In this document: positions 46,001 through 53,301 of the stretch, piece after piece | Position numbering within the stretch: position 1 is the stretch's first letter | Layout of the letters: each line of letters starts with the position of its first letter | NCBI RefSeq assembly: GCF_036057275.1 | Contig: NZ_CP107945.1 | Coordinates: 1,054,001 to 1,118,000, forward strand | Length of the DNA: 64,000 bases | Direction of reading: 5' to 3' | DNA from: Streptomyces sp. NBC_00390 | Lineage (GTDB): Bacteria > Actinomycetota > Actinomycetes > Streptomycetales > Streptomycetaceae | Made by a program: the position numbers and the translations under genes | Notes under the pieces: model-generated | Seen by the model: only the letters and a program-made list of their open reading frames with translations | Databases searched by the model: none | Told to the model about the DNA's origin: nothing

Positions 46001-47687
46001 CGGAGAGCGCCACCTTGAGCACGGCCAGCGGGCGCGTCTTCTTCACATCGGCCTGGAGGTCGCGTACGAGGAAGGCGCGGCTGGTCGAACCCGTGCCCAG
46101 CCGGCGCCGGACCTCCCAGCGGCGGTCGAGCACATCGCCGGCGACCGCTTCGAGGGGGTCCTTCTCGGGGGCGTCGGGGGTGGTGGCGGACGCGGGAGCC
46201 GTGAGGGAGTCCTCGACGATCTCCAGCATTTCCAGGAATTCGTCGACCGTGGACAGACGCTGCTGCGGCCGGTACGCGGTGGCGGCCTGCACCAGGTCGT
46301 CGATGTCCTCGGACAGACCATCCACGAGGGAGCTGGGACGCAGGCCCTCCCCCGCTTCCAGACGGGCCAACAGTTCAGCCTGGCTCGCTGCCGGGGCCTT
46401 GCCCGTGACCAGTAGATAGGTGAGGACTCCGAGCCCGTACACATCCAGATATACGGGGTCGGCGTTGAGCGCGGTCAGCTCGGGTGCGAGGTAGGCGTCG
46501 GACTCCTCGCTGAGGTGCATGGCCGACAGGGCGGTCGGCGCGAACCCCGATATGCCTGGTCCCTGGCCCTGGGACGAATCGCTGCTGCGCTGGGTGGCGA
46601 TCTGCCAGTCGGAGACCTGGAGGTGCGGGGTGAGCCAGGCCGCCTCCTCCTCCACGGTCTCCCCCCGCCGACCCCGTCGGCGGGACAAGACGAGCACGGA
46701 ACGGGCGGCGAGGGCCCGGTGGTATATACGGCTGGAGTGCGCCGACCGCATCGTCTCGGCGAGTTGCCGTACGAGCGCCATCCGGCCGAGTATGTCGAGC
46801 TTCTGCCCGAACCGGACCAGATACTCGTCCAGCTTCAAGGTCTGGGGCTGGTAGTCGAAGATCAGGGCGGGTCCCGCGGAGTGCCCGGACGGGTCGTACT
46901 GCTTGAGCTGCACTGCGCCCGGGTGACGGAAGCGGCGCAGGACCGCCGCTTCACGCCGGGCGGCGCTTTCCACGGACCGGCGGATCGAGGCGTCCGAGCC
47001 GCGTTCCCGTAGGTAGATGCGGACACGGGCATGCTCGGGCAGCTCGCTGTGGCGGGCCAGGTAGTCGGCCCAGGTCGGCCCGGAGTCGAAGGACTTACGC
47101 TCCAGCTCGTACGGCCCGACCTTGTACTCGGCGTCGCTGCGGCGGATGCCGACCCGTTCGAGCGCGGTCTTGATCTCACGGGAGCCGACCGCAGTGATCC
47201 GGCGCCGCTCGTCACGCGGCGGCCGCTTCAGCATCTCGACCAGTTCGGAGACCGTGTACACGCCGTTCTGGTCGTGGGCGGGCAGCCGCACGCGCAGCGA
47301 GTTGTCGGTGAAGCAGACCGCCTCGCCGACCCACACGCGCTTGCCGTTCTGGCCGAGCAGGCCGGCCAGTTCCTTGGCCTTCTTGTTGACCAGGTGCAGC
47401 GGGTTGCCGTGCGTGCGTCGGTAGCCGCCGGGCGTGGTCTGCACCCAGGTGCCGTTCTCGGAGGTGATCGAGCCGTGCCAGTCCTTCAGCTCGATCACGT
47501 ACACACCACCGGGGGCAACGACGAGCAGATCGACCTCGCGGACATGCCCGGTGTTCGCGGTGAACGTGAAGTTCGACCAAGCCCGCCACGGGTCGGAGTC
47601 CTGGAGTCTCTCGCGAATGGCCTCCAGGCCGCGGCGTTCGTGATCGAACTCGGACTCGGTGACCGTCGTCCACCGGCCTACCCGCAT
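43050..47687 (-). CDS. pglW: BREX-2 serine/threonine kinase PglW
   Basis: This protein has about 1545 residues. Order: N-terminal NERD nuclease-like domain (EVDLLVVAPGGVYVIELKDWHG, ~50-72), a kinase-like domain with a degenerate catalytic loop (HRALAARSVL near 321 in place of HRDLKxxN), then a complete kinase with LGTGSTSRAF (~527), HRDIKPDNIAI (~664) and LIDFSLAG (~690). After these come an RNA-polymerase-alpha-CTD-like helix-hairpin (LYGLGVTTVGELLDY...APGLGAKTRNEV) and a helix-turn-helix-like stretch (ADGVGVTSQRISQMLMEER). PglW is the phosphorylating component of Pgl/BREX-2. ATG 47687 has GGGGA at 6 bases; ATG 47723 is an alternative. It is the first gene of the pglWXYZ operon. Confidence 0.9.
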   Translation of the reverse strand: MRVGRWTTVTESEFDHERRGLEAIRERLQDSDPWRAWSNFTFTANTGHVREVDLLVVAPGGVYVIELKDWHGSITSENGTWVQTTPGGYRRTHGNPLHLVNKKAKELAGLLGQNGKRVWVGEAVCFTDNSLRVRLPAHDQNGVYTVSELVEMLKRPPRDERRRITAVGSREIKTALERVGIRRSDAEYKVGPYELERKSFDSGPTWADYLARHSELPEHARVRIYLRERGSDASIRRSVESAARREAAVLRRFRHPGAVQLKQYDPSGHSAGPALIFDYQPQTLKLDEYLVRFGQKLDILGRMALVRQLAETMRSAHSSRIYHRALAARSVLVLSRRRGRRGETVEEEAAWLTPHLQVSDWQIATQRSSDSSQGQGPGISGFAPTALSAMHLSEESDAYLAPELTALNADPVYLDVYGLGVLTYLLVTGKAPAASQAELLARLEAGEGLRPSSLVDGLSEDIDDLVQAATAYRPQQRLSTVDEFLEMLEIVEDSLTAPASATTPDAPEKDPLEAVAGDVLDRRWEVRRRLGTGSTSRAFLVRDLQADVKKTRPLAVLKVALSDNRGEILAREAEVMGRLRPDSGIIRLVEPEPLTIAGRTVLALEYVGDERDDNTETAEGSSRSRRREETVARQLRESGRLPIDQLEAYGDYLFGAVDFLEGEGVWHRDIKPDNIAIRVRPNRTRELVLIDFSLAGYPAKEVEAGTEGYLDPFAGILTRGSYDSHAERYAVAVTLHQMASGELPKWGDGSVLPRMTDQKEWPYPTIAAEAFDPAVRDGLVAFFQKALHRDAGKRFRELKPMRDAWRKIFLDASQAVPSSHRSRHPETGETAAAVIAEAEPETAEQQRDRLAAEVQRDTPLSVAGLTGAAESFLYGLGVTTVGELLDYSRRKLVNAPGLGAKTRNEVQRRQREWGEKLREAPVSPLTPKGRAEAKEELEQLTAAESALAGTLATSDAAGGLSARTLRSISLDTLATIFVPAINNNGSNRNKAEMVRLLLRLPNEHGVLPDIGVWPRPKDVADGVGVTSQRISQMLMEERKRWKGHAAVQALRTEILELLAGMGRVASAAEITDALAVRRGTQLVEREQRRALALAAVRAVVEVEELVPDEAEFQHQANRKATEEALGAGLLALDVREEDAPDTPTAPGLLDYAMRLGRTADRLAKLDTLPTAATVLAELGVLTVPPGTIDWDERRMVELAAAASVNAAATPRLEVYPRDLSLVRALRLTQAGLVRLIPGVPEGRQPGLTGDDVHERVRARFPELVVPDGRGGASHELPTGGPLTKALRDAGFDLSLSTREDTRTLRYLPTRMDHASSYLTSGVWRQSTHGGSVTRYADDPQLAGAVRAEERLLASARRDGYRVLTVPQRLSRDAVKELGGKRFGASVVSVTELFLEAMHGLVASGTKPTWETLLKADVAEAGSRGAMKFAEYARTAWGAVEPRVRELLLSSGTGPVLLTEAGVFARYGAMGVLDRLAEAARQGGRGLWLLVPQGDPSREPRLGQVAVPYQAGLGEWIQLPDTWVGNAHRGSGEGFLGLAGREGDAK

Positions 47688-47763
47688 GCACTGTCCCCGC
47701 TCATCGATCCGCCGTTCGGGCATCCGGGGACCACCCGCCTCGGAGGACCGAACCCCCTTACAG

Positions 47764-47769
47764 ATCCTA
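47764..47769 (-). promoter_or_regulatory. candidate -10 (TAGGAT) upstream of pglW
   Basis: On the minus strand TAGGAT lies about 77 bases upstream of the chosen pglW start, after the stem-loop that ends the DUF397 transcript. A weak TTCCCT lies 17 bases further upstream. The position is right for the pgl operon promoter, but the -35 match is poor. Confidence 0.3.
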
Positions 47770-47826
47770 GTGGTTGGGAGATGAGTAGGGAATACGAAGA
47801 TCCGAAGAGTGGGAGACCGGAACCGT

Positions 47827-47853
47827 GCGGCAAGCGCTCTGAGCTCTTGCCGC
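47827..47853 (-). terminator. stem-loop between DUF397 gene and pglW
   Basis: GCGGCAAG at 47827-47834 pairs with CTTGCCGC at 47846-47853, and inside it GCTC (47836-47839) pairs with GAGC (47841-47844), making an almost complete 27-base palindrome. It lies 23 bases after the DUF397 stop, where a terminator for the regulator pair is expected. It could also be a binding site for the regulator ahead of pglW. Confidence 0.6.
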
Positions 47854-47875
47854 GAGCCTCAAGACCGCAGGCGGA

Positions 47876-48061
47876 TCAGAGGTTGGCGTATCCGACGAAA
47901 TCGGCCCAAGCCGCCTGCGATACCGAGAAGCACGGCCCGTCCTTCTCCTTGGAGTCACGGACGTGGACGGCCTCGGGTCGGCACGCGACTTCCACGCAGC
48001 TGTCACCCTCGGAACCGCTGTAGCTGCTCTTGAACCAGTTCAGCTCGTCGGTGGTGCACAT
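47876..48061 (-). CDS. DUF397 protein
   Basis: This 61-residue protein shows the DUF397 signature: LNWFKSSYSGSEGDSCVEVA near the start and VRDSKEKDGPCFSVSQAAWADFV at the end. In Streptomyces DUF397 proteins are encoded beside XRE/DUF5753 regulators (the WhiJ/BldB-type systems) and modulate them. Here the start lies inside the end of the XRE gene (22-base overlap), so the pair is co-translated. Confidence 0.88.
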   Translation of the reverse strand: MCTTDELNWFKSSYSGSEGDSCVEVACRPEAVHVRDSKEKDGPCFSVSQAAWADFVGYANL

Positions 48062-48882
48062 AGCGTTCCTCTCATCCGCTTCAACAGGTCCGCCGAGTCC
48101 GCCGGGGGCAGGGCCTGTGAGCGCATCTTGGCATAGCGCATCTGCAGCACGCTGACCGCTTTCGGGTCAGTGATCAGCTGTCCCGTCTTCTGTCCCTCCG
48201 AGTAGCCGAGCCACTTGTTGTCCGGCGTCTCCAGAAGCTGCATCGGGCCGTCCGAACCGGCGTGGTGCGGCTGCCGCAGTGGCATGATCTGCAGCTCGAC
48301 GTTCCACAACTCGGCCTGGGCGATGAGGTGGTCGAGGAGTTCCCGCGTGACGTCCTCGCCGCCGGTGTACCGCAGCAGCACCGACTCCTCGACGATGAAG
48401 TTGAACGCGATCGGCGGCCTGCGGCTCAGCAGCTCTTGCCGCTCCATGCGTACGGCGATGCGCTCCGTCACCTCCTCCTCGGTGGGCGGCGGCGGGACGT
48501 TGAGCATCACGGCGCGTGTGTAGGCCTCGGTCTGAAGCAGACCGGGCACCACCCGGCACTCGTACGTACACAGACTGACCGCTGTCGCCTCCAGTTGCGC
48601 CCACAACCGGAACCACGCCGCCAGGCCCGGCCGACGCGACACATGCCGGGCCACCGCCCGCAGCACGCCGAACGAGTCCAGGGACTCCTCGGCCCGCTCG
48701 ATGAAGTGGGCGGTCGGCATTCGCCGGCCCTGCTCGATCGACGCGACCGAGGCGATCGAGTAGTTCAACCGCTCGGCGAGCTGCTCCTGCGTCAGTAAGG
48801 CCCGTTCCCTAAAGATTTTCAATGCCGCCCCGAACGCCTTGAGGCTGTCGGACTGTTCGGGTGCACTGCTGATGCTCGCCAT
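48040..48882 (-). CDS. XRE-family helix-turn-helix regulator with DUF5753 domain
   Basis: This 280-residue protein has a helix-turn-helix at residues ~14-60 (LKIFRERALLTQEQLAERLNYSIASVASIEQGRRMP) followed by the DUF5753 domain (YECRVVPGLLQTEAYTRAVM, HLIAQAELWNVELQIMPL), the layout of WhiJ-like regulators. Codon 29 is TTA (48796-48798). It likely controls itself with its DUF397 partner; being directly upstream of pglW on the same strand, it is a candidate regulator of the BREX genes, which is inference only. ATG 48882 has GGGGG upstream; the frame is open to 49050. Confidence 0.85.
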   Translation of the reverse strand: MASISSAPEQSDSLKAFGAALKIFRERALLTQEQLAERLNYSIASVASIEQGRRMPTAHFIERAEESLDSFGVLRAVARHVSRRPGLAAWFRLWAQLEATAVSLCTYECRVVPGLLQTEAYTRAVMLNVPPPPTEEEVTERIAVRMERQELLSRRPPIAFNFIVEESVLLRYTGGEDVTRELLDHLIAQAELWNVELQIMPLRQPHHAGSDGPMQLLETPDNKWLGYSEGQKTGQLITDPKAVSVLQMRYAKMRSQALPPADSADLLKRMRGTLCAPPTS

Positions 48883-49105
48883 GGGCGGCGACCCCCTCGT
48901 CGCGCTCGTCGCACTCCTTGCATCGTTACAACGAGTCCACGGTCGCCTGGGGTTACTCGTACAGTCCAGAGAGTGAGCCGGTACAAGGATCAGGAGTACG
49001 AGTGGGCCTGCCCGAGCCTCGCAGGGCAGCACGTACACGCCACGATTCACTTCCCCTATTCGACGTCCCCCGGAATGGATGAAGCGCTAGCGTCGTCAAC
49101 GATTG

Positions 49106-49126
49106 CGCCGACCCGATGTGTCGGCG
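49106..49126 (+). promoter_or_regulatory. hairpin in leader of the PIN_8 gene
   Basis: CGCCGAC at 49106-49112 pairs perfectly with GTCGGCG at 49120-49126 around a 7-base loop. It ends 15 bases before the GGGGG ribosome binding site of the following gene. It may be an operator or an RNA structure. Confidence 0.35.
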
Positions 49127-49150
49127 AACGCCAGGCAGGTGGGGGCCAGC

Positions 49151-50440
49151 ATGACGAGCAAAGCAGCGACGGACTCCAACGGCCGTGGAATCTTCGACGA
49201 CTTCGGGGCCTTCCATTCGCCGACCACAGCAGACTTCACCACGGTCCTGACGAGTGGGTTGGTCGCGACCGACGCGAACGTGTTGCTCAACCTCTACCGG
49301 TACACGGAGCAAGCTCGCGCCGATCTTCTCGGAGCGCTTCACTCCCTGGGCGACCGCCTGTGGATCCCTCACCAGGTGCTTCTGGAGTTCTGGCGGAATC
49401 GGGAGACGACGATCTCGGATGCCCGGTCGACCAGTACGAAGGCCGCGCAGGAGATGAGCGGGCACTCCGCACAAGCCATACAGACACTGCGGACCTGGGC
49501 GAATCGCGTCGCTTTGAGCGATGAAGAGTTCGATGAACTCCGTGACCGCTTGACCGAAATCTTCGACGAGACGCGGAAGAAGATCGCCGAGGTCGGTGAA
49601 GGTGAGTGGCAGAGCATCACCCATGACACGGGGGCCGATCCCGTGGTCAACATTCTGAAACGAGCACTCGACGGCAGAGTCGGCGCACCGTTCGTCCTCG
49701 ATGAAGTCCCCAAGCTCGTGGAGAGGGGGAAGGAACGCGTCAAGCTCCGTGTTCCACCTGGCTACATGGATGCCAAGAAGGACGGTGACGGCCCCGTCGG
49801 GGACTTCTTCGTGTGGGAACAACTGCTGCGCGAAGCCGCTCGACGCCGCTGCGACGTTCTCTTCGTCACTGCGGACGCCAAGGAGGACTGGTGGAGGAAG
49901 GAACGCGGGATCAATCGCGGCCCTCGTCCCGAACTGACAGCGGAGTTGCGAGCCCGGGCCGGCAGTCGGCTCTTTCTCTTGACGCCCAAGCAGTTCCTGG
50001 AGGCCGCTGCTCCCATCCTGCAGTTCAGCCTCCAAGCCGACTCGGTCAAGGACATCGAACGCGTCGAGAGCATCGAGGCTGAGGACACACACGGGGGATG
50101 GACCGCCACGGCTCTGGATGAGCTTTTCCGCGGGCTCACCTATGAGGGCTACGGTGATCGCGTTGAAGTCATCCGCTACGCGGCTGAGATGGACGGGCAC
50201 ATTGAAGCTGTGTCCGTGTACGACATCTGTGACTATGACGACGACCGCAGCCTCAGGGGCTTCACCAAACCGGTCAAGCGGATCAGCAGCAACCTGCAAA
50301 GGCAAGGGCTCCTCCCGGATCACGCGGTACCGGTGCTCAAGGCTGAATACAGGAACGGGCCAGGCCGGGCCTCCGGCTTCAGTGTCCACCCTCTGGTTGT
50401 CCCGCTCGTCAACGACCCGACGGATGACGCGGAGGAGTAG
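49151..50440 (+). CDS. PIN_8-like (DUF4935) domain protein
   Basis: In this 429-residue protein, in the first half, LVATDANVLLNLYRY (~residues 36-50) carries the first PIN acidic residue, and GDFFVWEQLLREAARRRCDVLFVTADAKEDWW (~217-248) supplies later acidic positions, matching the PIN_8 (PF18476) arrangement. PIN domains are metal-dependent ribonucleases. The last ~130 residues form a separate domain (VEVIRYAAEMDGHIEAVSVYD) that I do not recognise. Its place beside BREX and other conflict genes suggests a defence or toxin role. ATG 49151 has GGGGG 8 bases upstream; the frame opens at 49103. Confidence 0.78.
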   Translation: MTSKAATDSNGRGIFDDFGAFHSPTTADFTTVLTSGLVATDANVLLNLYRYTEQARADLLGALHSLGDRLWIPHQVLLEFWRNRETTISDARSTSTKAAQEMSGHSAQAIQTLRTWANRVALSDEEFDELRDRLTEIFDETRKKIAEVGEGEWQSITHDTGADPVVNILKRALDGRVGAPFVLDEVPKLVERGKERVKLRVPPGYMDAKKDGDGPVGDFFVWEQLLREAARRRCDVLFVTADAKEDWWRKERGINRGPRPELTAELRARAGSRLFLLTPKQFLEAAAPILQFSLQADSVKDIERVESIEAEDTHGGWTATALDELFRGLTYEGYGDRVEVIRYAAEMDGHIEAVSVYDICDYDDDRSLRGFTKPVKRISSNLQRQGLLPDHAVPVLKAEYRNGPGRASGFSVHPLVVPLVNDPTDDAEE

Positions 50441-50482
50441 CGAGTCCCTCAGGGCATCCATGCATCGTGGAACTACCGGATG

Positions 50483-50506
50483 AGAGATGGGTTCTGGCCC
50501 ATCTCT
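50483..50506 (+). terminator. hairpin terminator after the PIN_8 gene
   Basis: AGAGATGGG at 50483-50491 pairs perfectly with CCCATCTCT at 50498-50506 around a 6-base loop, 43 bases past the stop codon, and is followed by a short T-rich stretch. This is a good intrinsic terminator candidate. Confidence 0.65.
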
Positions 50507-50731
50507 TGTCTGGATCTTGATGCCAACGTCTGTTCAGGTGATGGCAACTGATCAGTGCATTAGAGTCGTTGGCGCTGTGCTGCTCCCCAGGAGTGCTAGG
50601 CGGCGTTCAGGTGCCGGTCCTCGGCCGTGACTGACGAGTGGTTTCCATCGCGTGACTTCACGTGGTGTGGGTGCGGATGCCCGGTAGGGCCGTCCCTGCC
50701 ATTCCCAGCTCACGCCAAGGAGTGGTCACGC

Positions 50732-50860
50732 ATGAACCCCGTTGAGTACGCGCCGGCACGTCGTCACAGGCTCCGCAGGATCCTGAACGACATCGCCGTA
50801 GGAATCGTCGCCAATCTCATGGTGGCGGCTCTGACGGCGGCAGCGAACCTGCTCTTCTGA
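50732..50860 (+). CDS. small membrane protein (42 residues)
   Basis: A strong AAGGAG site precedes the ATG at 50732. The peptide starts MNPVEYAPARRHRLRRILND and continues with one hydrophobic helix (IAVGIVANLMVAALTAAANLLF), giving basic N-terminus in and helix in the membrane. It resembles the tiny single-helix Streptomyces proteins sometimes annotated as DUF6408, but I am not sure of that assignment. The longer frame from 50627 is unsupported. The gene stands alone between two terminators. Size and topology are compatible with a type I toxin-like peptide, which is only a possibility. Confidence 0.55.
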   Translation: MNPVEYAPARRHRLRRILNDIAVGIVANLMVAALTAAANLLF

Positions 50861-50869
50861 GGCAGGTAG

Positions 50870-50895
50870 GTGGCGGGCCTGGGAGGGCCCGCCAC
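50870..50895. terminator. bidirectional terminator hairpin
   Basis: GTGGCGGGCC at 50870-50879 pairs perfectly with GGCCCGCCAC at 50886-50895 with a 6-base loop. It lies between the convergent 42-residue gene and the first nuclease-helicase gene, so it probably serves both. Confidence 0.65.
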
Positions 50896-50916
50896 TCCCT
50901 AACTGGCTGAGCTGCG

Positions 50917-53046
50917 TCAGAACAGCCGCAGCTCGGGCTCCGGCGGGCCGGGCTTCTTGCGGTTCCTTCGCGTGCGCTTGGCCCCTCGTGCTCGAGGGCG
51001 CGGTAGGTGCGGCACGCGCGCCTCCCTCGGAAGGTTCTCCCAGGTCGGGCGCAGCCCATGGATCTCGACCTTCCCCACCAACTTTTTCAGGTATCTCCGG
51101 GTCTCCTCGTCCGTGGAATAGAGCACTGTCGCACGGCTCGCTCGCGTCATCAGCACGTGGTAGGCGTGGCGCACGAGCCGTGCGAACTCCGCGTCGTCGA
51201 CACTGCCGGCCTTGACCTTCGGATCGAACGAACCAGGCAGTCCGACACGCTTGACGTCCGAGTCCTCAAGTTTGCGCTCCTTTCCCCGGCGGAACACCCA
51301 TCGCCCGTCACGGCGCACCATGTCGTCGCCCATGATCACTCCGCACCAGTCCCATTCGAGGCCCTGAGCTGTGTAGACACAGCCGATCTGACCGAGCCCG
51401 TTCGGGTGCACGGACCAGATCCTCGAAGGCGGCGCATCGTTCTCGCAGAACGACTCGCTGTCCGCATTCCACGGCCGGTGCCAATCGCCGATGCGGACGT
51501 CGGCCTCCAACCTCTTCTCCTCGCCGAGGGGCTTGGTCCAAGGCCAGCAGTAGCCCGCGACCATCCGCGCAGACGCCCCGGCAAGTGCCTCGGAACGGAT
51601 GATCCGTTCCAGCTCTTCCGGCGTCTCCGCCACTTCGACATGCATCAGGCCGTCCGGCTTCCAGTCGTCCGGCTCGCCAGAAACCCCGAGCAGGGCACGT
51701 ACCCAACGGATGTAGGCGTCACTCCCGCCACATCGGAACTGCTCGCGAAGACCGAAGGGCTTGAGCAGTGCGCCGTGCCGCTGCGCGGCGTCCTTGATCA
51801 GTTCGACAGTGCCGACCTCGTTCGGCCGCACGGACTGCCCTTCGTCAAGGAAGAAGACGGTCAGACGGGACGCATTCAGGAGCTCGTCGACCTGAGGTTG
51901 TGTGCCTTGTTGCTCGGGCTTCCAGAAACGGCTGGTCGAGCGGTCCCGCAGGCGGTGGGCCTCGTCGCAGATGAGAACGTCGAGCGGCGGGTCGGGGGGC
52001 GTCACGAAGCTGCTGAAGTACGTGAACGTTTCTCTGAACTCGCGGTCCCCGTATCCGACGTGCTCCTGGATCGCGCCGTTGAAGGCCCTGCTGCCACTGG
52101 CGTACTTCACCGTCCGGCCCTGCGACTCCAGCTCGGCCTTGATCTGGAGGCCGATGGCGCTCTTACCGGTCCCGGCACCTCCGGTCACCAGAAACACCAC
52201 ACGCCGCTCGTCCGGCACGAGGGCAGGGTGCCGGGGATCCGGCAGGACATTCGCGGCTGTTTCCAGGATCTGATCGGCGACCGCCTTCTGGCGTCCACGC
52301 AACGTGAACACGGTGTCGTCACCCCGTGCCCAGATCATCGCGTCGAGCAGAGGTGTGTTCCGCAGTCCCATCCCCCGCATGAGCTTCTCGGCCGCAGAGG
52401 CGGCTCCCTCCTCTGCGAAGGCTTTTCGCAGATTGGATCGCAGGTCCTCACGACGGTCGTTCGTGTACACCTGTGCGTACGGGCCGGTCGGTGCATCGAC
52501 GTCGAGAAGAGGCCGGACGGAGTCCTCGGTGGCATTGTGCAGAAAGGCGAAGCCGCCGCATTCGAAGTCGGTGTCGGCCCCGACCAACGGCCCCCTGCTG
52601 CCGGTGAATGCCTCGTAGTACTCGCGAAGCTGCAGGACCGGATGCTCCTTCTTGTCCATCCCGGACGTACGGACCCAGTCCGCGGTGGCCTGTTCCACGC
52701 GCGTCACCGTCGACCAGCGCTTCAGTTCAACGAGCTGCACGGACATGTGCTGCTCCTGCGGGTGACGACCCACGAGCACGACGTCGATGAGCCGAGGTCC
52801 ATCCGGACGGTCCGCTTCGTCGAGCGTGACGGCGCACTCGACGATCATCTCCACGTTGCCGCGATCGGCGGCAACCAGTTCCGTGGCCAAGCTGACCAGG
52901 CTCTCCGCCCACGCCGCACGCTCCGACTCCGAAGCGTCCGCACCACGAAAGTGCCGCCACCTGGCGGCCAGGTGCGGCACCATACGATGACGTGAGTTCA
53001 GAGTGAGCAGATCCTGGGCAGCCAGCTTCAGCAGGAGCATGGACAC
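50917..53046 (-). CDS. nuclease-helicase fusion, DUF2075 family (copy 1)
   Basis: In this protein of about 709 residues the N-terminal ~200 hold a PD-(D/E)xK-like nuclease pattern: VEMIVECAVTL, LIDVVLVGR, then VQLVELKRWS (~105-113). The rest is the DUF2075/Schlafen-type SF1 helicase: Walker A FLVTGGAGTGKSAIGL (~285-300), Walker B DVLICDEAHRLRD, FFLDEGQSVRP, LREQFRCGGSDAYIRW, and GCVYTAQGLEWDWCGVIMGDD. It is paralogous to the gene upstream and shares its leader. GTG 53046 is the start best spaced (8 bases) from the GGGGGA ribosome binding site; ATG 53040 is the alternative. The C-terminus is a basic tail (RPRARGAKRTRRNRKK) and may bind nucleic acid. Confidence 0.78.
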   Translation of the reverse strand: MSMLLLKLAAQDLLTLNSRHRMVPHLAARWRHFRGADASESERAAWAESLVSLATELVAADRGNVEMIVECAVTLDEADRPDGPRLIDVVLVGRHPQEQHMSVQLVELKRWSTVTRVEQATADWVRTSGMDKKEHPVLQLREYYEAFTGSRGPLVGADTDFECGGFAFLHNATEDSVRPLLDVDAPTGPYAQVYTNDRREDLRSNLRKAFAEEGAASAAEKLMRGMGLRNTPLLDAMIWARGDDTVFTLRGRQKAVADQILETAANVLPDPRHPALVPDERRVVFLVTGGAGTGKSAIGLQIKAELESQGRTVKYASGSRAFNGAIQEHVGYGDREFRETFTYFSSFVTPPDPPLDVLICDEAHRLRDRSTSRFWKPEQQGTQPQVDELLNASRLTVFFLDEGQSVRPNEVGTVELIKDAAQRHGALLKPFGLREQFRCGGSDAYIRWVRALLGVSGEPDDWKPDGLMHVEVAETPEELERIIRSEALAGASARMVAGYCWPWTKPLGEEKRLEADVRIGDWHRPWNADSESFCENDAPPSRIWSVHPNGLGQIGCVYTAQGLEWDWCGVIMGDDMVRRDGRWVFRRGKERKLEDSDVKRVGLPGSFDPKVKAGSVDDAEFARLVRHAYHVLMTRASRATVLYSTDEETRRYLKKLVGKVEIHGLRPTWENLPREARVPHLPRPRARGAKRTRRNRKKPGPPEPELRLF

Positions 53047-53055
53047 GAGGTGGTT

Positions 53056-53089
53056 CCCCCAGGGCACGAGTGACTCGTGCGGGTGGGGG
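53056..53089 (-). promoter_or_regulatory. leader hairpin sequestering the ribosome binding site, copy 1
   Basis: In the mRNA (minus strand) CCCCCA at 53089-53084 pairs with UGGGGG at 53061-53056, and inside it GCACGAGU pairs with ACUCGUGC (53080-53073 with 71-64), one-base loop. The 3' arm is the GGGGG ribosome binding site of the nuclease-helicase gene, so the folded RNA should block translation. The same element precedes the paralogue at 55185. Confidence 0.6.
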
Positions 53090-53101
53090 CGTGTCCTAGC
53101 A

Positions 53102-53139
53102 GGAAGCCCGTCGGGCCGCGACCGGTGGAAATGATCTTA
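53102..53139 (-). promoter_or_regulatory. conserved 5' leader segment and candidate -10, copy 1
   Basis: The 20 bases at 53102-53121 are identical to 55260-55279 and include GCCCG-T-CGGGC, a small hairpin. Thirteen bases upstream on the minus strand is TAAGAT (53139-53134), a good -10. The second copy has TATTCT (55299-55294) at 15 bases from the same block, which supports the assignment. Confidence 0.45.
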
Positions 53140-53301
53140 GGGGCGCGGCTACACCGACTGGCGACGTCGGCTCATGACCGTCCTGATCGGCCTGCTCCTT
53201 GGCCGGATCCCGTCCCCGGCGTGTGCCCAAGAGGTACCCCACGGCCACTCACGATGCGCCGCGGCGTGTGGAATCCGCTGCCTCATGCGCTCCCGTCCAC
53301 C

